From: Sipunculus nudus
Taxonomy: Eukaryota > Annelida > Sipuncula > Golfingiida > Sipunculidae
Reading direction: 5' to 3'
DNA length: 64,000 bases
Assembly (NCBI GenBank): GCA_026874595.1
Contig: CM049316.1
Coordinates: 60,831,676-60,895,675 of the forward strand
The notes beneath the pieces were generated by a model. It searched no databases and had not been told where the DNA came from. It saw only the letters and a program-made list of their open reading frames with translations. Shown one piece after another: positions 61,740 through 64,000 of the stretch. Position 1 is the stretch's first letter. Every line of letters begins with the position of its first letter. A program made the translations under genes and the position numbers.

Positions 61740-61931
61740 AAAAAAAGTAGAGAACCGGTCTTGCGTATCACATGACTCATGAATTGTGTCAAAATGGCGG
61801 CGCCCTAAGCACTTCCGGGAGGTGTGCGAGTTAATGAATCAACACAAACAAGCGTGCCTCACGACCAGCGGGGGATGAAAAAATACATACCTATCTCATT
61901 ATTATAGCGCACTTATAGAAATCTCTGGAAA
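61740..61931 (+). promoter_or_regulatory. Probable promoter/5' UTR of the Rab22/31-like gene
   Basis: TATA-less, more GC-rich than its surroundings. Seen: AAAATGGCGGC (61791, YY1-like), CACTTCCGGGA (61810, ETS-like) and TGACTCA (61773, AP-1-like). This set is usual for housekeeping promoters. A four-codon upstream frame ATG-GCG-GCG-CCC-TAA is at 61794-61808 if transcription starts before it. Confidence 0.5.
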
Positions 61932-61967
61932 ATGGCGATCCGGGAGGTGAAGATTTGTTTGTTAGGG
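61932..61967 (+). CDS. RAB22/31-like: Rab22/Rab31-like small GTPase, first coding exon only
   Basis: ATG then MAIREVKICLLG, ending at GTAGGT donor (61968), phase 0. The N-termini of RAB22A and RAB31 read M(A)(L/I)RELKVCLLG and the P-loop GDTGVGKSS follows; the coding break just before that glycine-aspartate fits. These Rabs act in early endosome and trans-Golgi trafficking. No later exon is found up to 64000, so the rest is downstream. The peptide is short, but the match is specific and sits behind a promoter-like region. Confidence 0.75.
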
Positions 61968-63507
61968 GTAGGTGAACCATTCTCGTTAGTCTTGTACCCA
62001 GTGGCAGTGGTGTGTTTTTCATAAAGAGGCGTCTCCAAGACTATTTATAGACCCTAATCAGCTGTCACGAGCCACTTATCACTAGATTGTCTCTTGACCT
62101 TTTCACATCCTACGTAGATATGTTTTGCCGTAAATAATTATTGATACTTTGTTCTCATGTACTTCCCCTTCCACAACGGAATAATTTTACTGATTCTTCA
62201 CTTCAGACAAATGTATTTAATTTGAGACGTACTTCTTCATTATTGAAACCCAACACTGTCCTGCTTGAAAGTTCATATGACCAGGGGTCGAAATAATCAA
62301 AATTTGTTACATTCCCTCTCGAAAATGCAACATTTTTTCTGGCATTCCCACCAGACCTATCACATTCCCTCAGAAACTTTGAATGTTGTAAGCTGAAAAA
62401 AAACAGAATAAGCAATATCCCTGTGACTAATCAGATGACACTAAAACATTTTTCTTGTCAAATGGAATATGTATGTATAGAATAGAAATGTAAATTTAGA
62501 AAAAGAGCAACAAGGTGTATACATCTTAATGATTTATTGAAGCAAAAGATAAAGGATAATCTGATGCAGCATGCTTTGACAGTGTTCACCATATAAAAAA
62601 AACTTTATAATACAAATAGTATTCAGTGAAATGTGATTCTTGCAGGATTGGGGTCAAACACCTATTTATATTTAAATACAGCTACATTGTGTATTTTTAA
62701 TTGCATTTGTGTTGTGTAAAATTATAATATTTGTATTTGCATTTGTATTTGGCCTCCGCACTGGATGTATCTAATCAAGTACTATACAAATACACGTAAA
62801 TGCGATGACAGCATGCAGGACCCACATATTTCAAAAGGGTGCCACAGGAAAAAAATTGGCATTAGGGTATTGTACCCGGGATCCAAATGAATGTTCCCGC
62901 CAAAGTCAAATGACACACGTGGGCCAAAAGAAACTCAAGTGCAGAAATTCAGTGGTTATATGTTCGGACAAGTTTTGTTTAATGATTTCCGTTCACACTA
63001 TTTGCATGGAAAAAACAGCAGAAGTTATATTCATTTTTTAGATAATAAATTGTACGTGGATTACCTCAGATTTTCTAATGATGTGGTCCACTCTTCTTGA
63101 AAAAGTACAATGTACCTGATTTCCAGTTTTATAACCCTTGTTAACCAATTCACTGGCACTTTTCACTACAGTTGTCCCAACCAGAGATTTGGGCAATTTT
63201 AGCACTGTGTCTCTACGGCTGCTGACATGTACAGGAAGACGTTTGGAAAAGTTCTGTTGGACTAAATGGATATCTTTCTTTTTATCGGACGGCGATTATC
63301 CATCAGTGCCCGTGTGAACATCAATCACATCATGATACATATTTTTCATTCATTAACAAGCGTGCAGTTTCATTTGATCCTCGTACTAGGGTTGCCGGTA
63401 TTTTTATATGCTCAGGCCCGTATAATGTGAAGATGCAAGCCCGGGTTCGTAAAATAAAAGTCTGCCTTCACATGCTAGAATAATAGCCCTCTATATTTAT
63501 ATTCTTA
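61968..63507 (+). other. Intron 1 of the Rab22/31-like gene (partial) with old repeats
   Basis: AT-rich. Contains hAT-like terminus remnants at about 62640-62760 (ATTGGGGTCAAACACCTATT) and CATTCCC-type motifs at 62310-62380. No exon with the Rab P-loop or switch motifs was found. Confidence 0.45.
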
Positions 63508-64000
63508 AACTCCCTTGGTCTCCAAGTGGAAGATGTTCCTAATTTATGAATGGTGTAAATATGATGTCTTTAGTGACAATGAGGTAACTAATAAAATAGT
63601 TAAATTAGAATACACTCTAATGACTGACATAAAAAGTGGAGCAGAACAGTTAAGAAACTTAATTCTCTACATAGAAGAAAAAACATTTGTCAAAATTGAG
63701 AAAGAAAATATTAAGAAGACATCTCAACCAGAATGGTGGAATATGGCATGTACTAAGTTAAAAAAGAAAAAGTATGAAGCTTTAAACAAATTTAGATGTT
63801 CAAATAATAATAATGATTTTATTGCATATAAACAAATGAAAGCTAAATTCAAGGCAGAATGCAAAAGATCTCAAAAAGAGACAGTAAAAGGTAAAATTGA
63901 ACAAATAACTTTTTGTTCTACAACCAATGAAATTTTTAGAAAAATAAAAACTCACAAAAGAAAGCAAGTTAAAAATAATATAACCGGGGAAGATTGGATA
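63508..64000 (+). pseudogene. Non-LTR retrotransposon (LINE) ORF2 fragment, runs off the window
   Basis: One frame is open from 63508 to the window end with no ATG-to-stop closure. It encodes a Lys-rich region with QPEWWNMACTKLKKKKYEA, DFIAYKQMKAKFKAECK, EIFRKIK and NNITGEDW. The W-W...C...K...K motif followed by a lysine-rich helix is typical of the segment between endonuclease and reverse transcriptase in LINE ORF2. The start of ORF2 is missing upstream (stop just before 63508), so it is 5'-truncated here. Whether RT follows cannot be seen. Confidence 0.72.

Overview
The window is eukaryotic nuclear DNA, AT-rich and packed with repeats, with short exons separated by long introns. The repeats resemble bivalve 'pearl'/HINE (non-autonomous Helentron-type) elements: tandem core units, an ACGG-type microsatellite, asymmetric terminal inverted repeats and a 3' hairpin. 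Together with the gene content, this suggests a mollusc, probably a bivalve. The group is an inference. The gene calls come from reading frames, splice phases and family motifs.

All three host genes are on the + strand. (1) 661-33590: a complete nine-exon gene for a non-receptor protein tyrosine phosphatase of the PTPN1/PTPN2 (PTP1B/TC-PTP) type, 484 aa. It has the pTyr loop, WPD loop, [10 protein letters not shown] active site and Q loop, then a proline-rich tail and a C-terminal membrane anchor. Intron 1 is 17.7 kb and holds a 3.4-kb, 35-bp minisatellite and several transposons. (2) 48601-56015 (with a duplicate first exon at 45174-45273): a four-exon gene for a 292-aa single-pass receptor-like protein: signal peptide, one CUB domain, one LDLa module, a transmembrane helix and a short cytoplasmic tail. 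Its promoter/signal-peptide exon lies in a ~3.43-kb direct tandem duplication (41862-45297 and 45298-48725). (3) 61932-61967: the first coding exon of a Rab22/Rab31-type small GTPase; the rest lies beyond the window.

The repeats fill most of the remaining space. There are four families of HINE-like elements (A: 12293-14456 and 20753-21136; B: 14567-16318; C: 31271-32838; D: 40530-43411 and its duplicate). All four carry the 12-bp palindrome GGTGGCGCCACC or close variants in their internal units. Several MITE-like DNA elements have visible target-site duplications (3571-4423, 9845-10279, 24432-25313, 36222-36476, 49926-51502). There is also a 228-bp foldback just upstream of the CUB exon, a tRNA-derived SINE head at the left edge, and a LINE ORF2 fragment running off the right edge.

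The most notable observations are: linkage of a Ptpn1/2 gene to a Rab22/31 gene, which recalls PTPN1-RAB22A and PTPN2-RAB31 linkage in human; a stop codon built into the exon-8 splice donor of the phosphatase gene, which would give a tail-less isoform; and the young duplication of the receptor's first exon.
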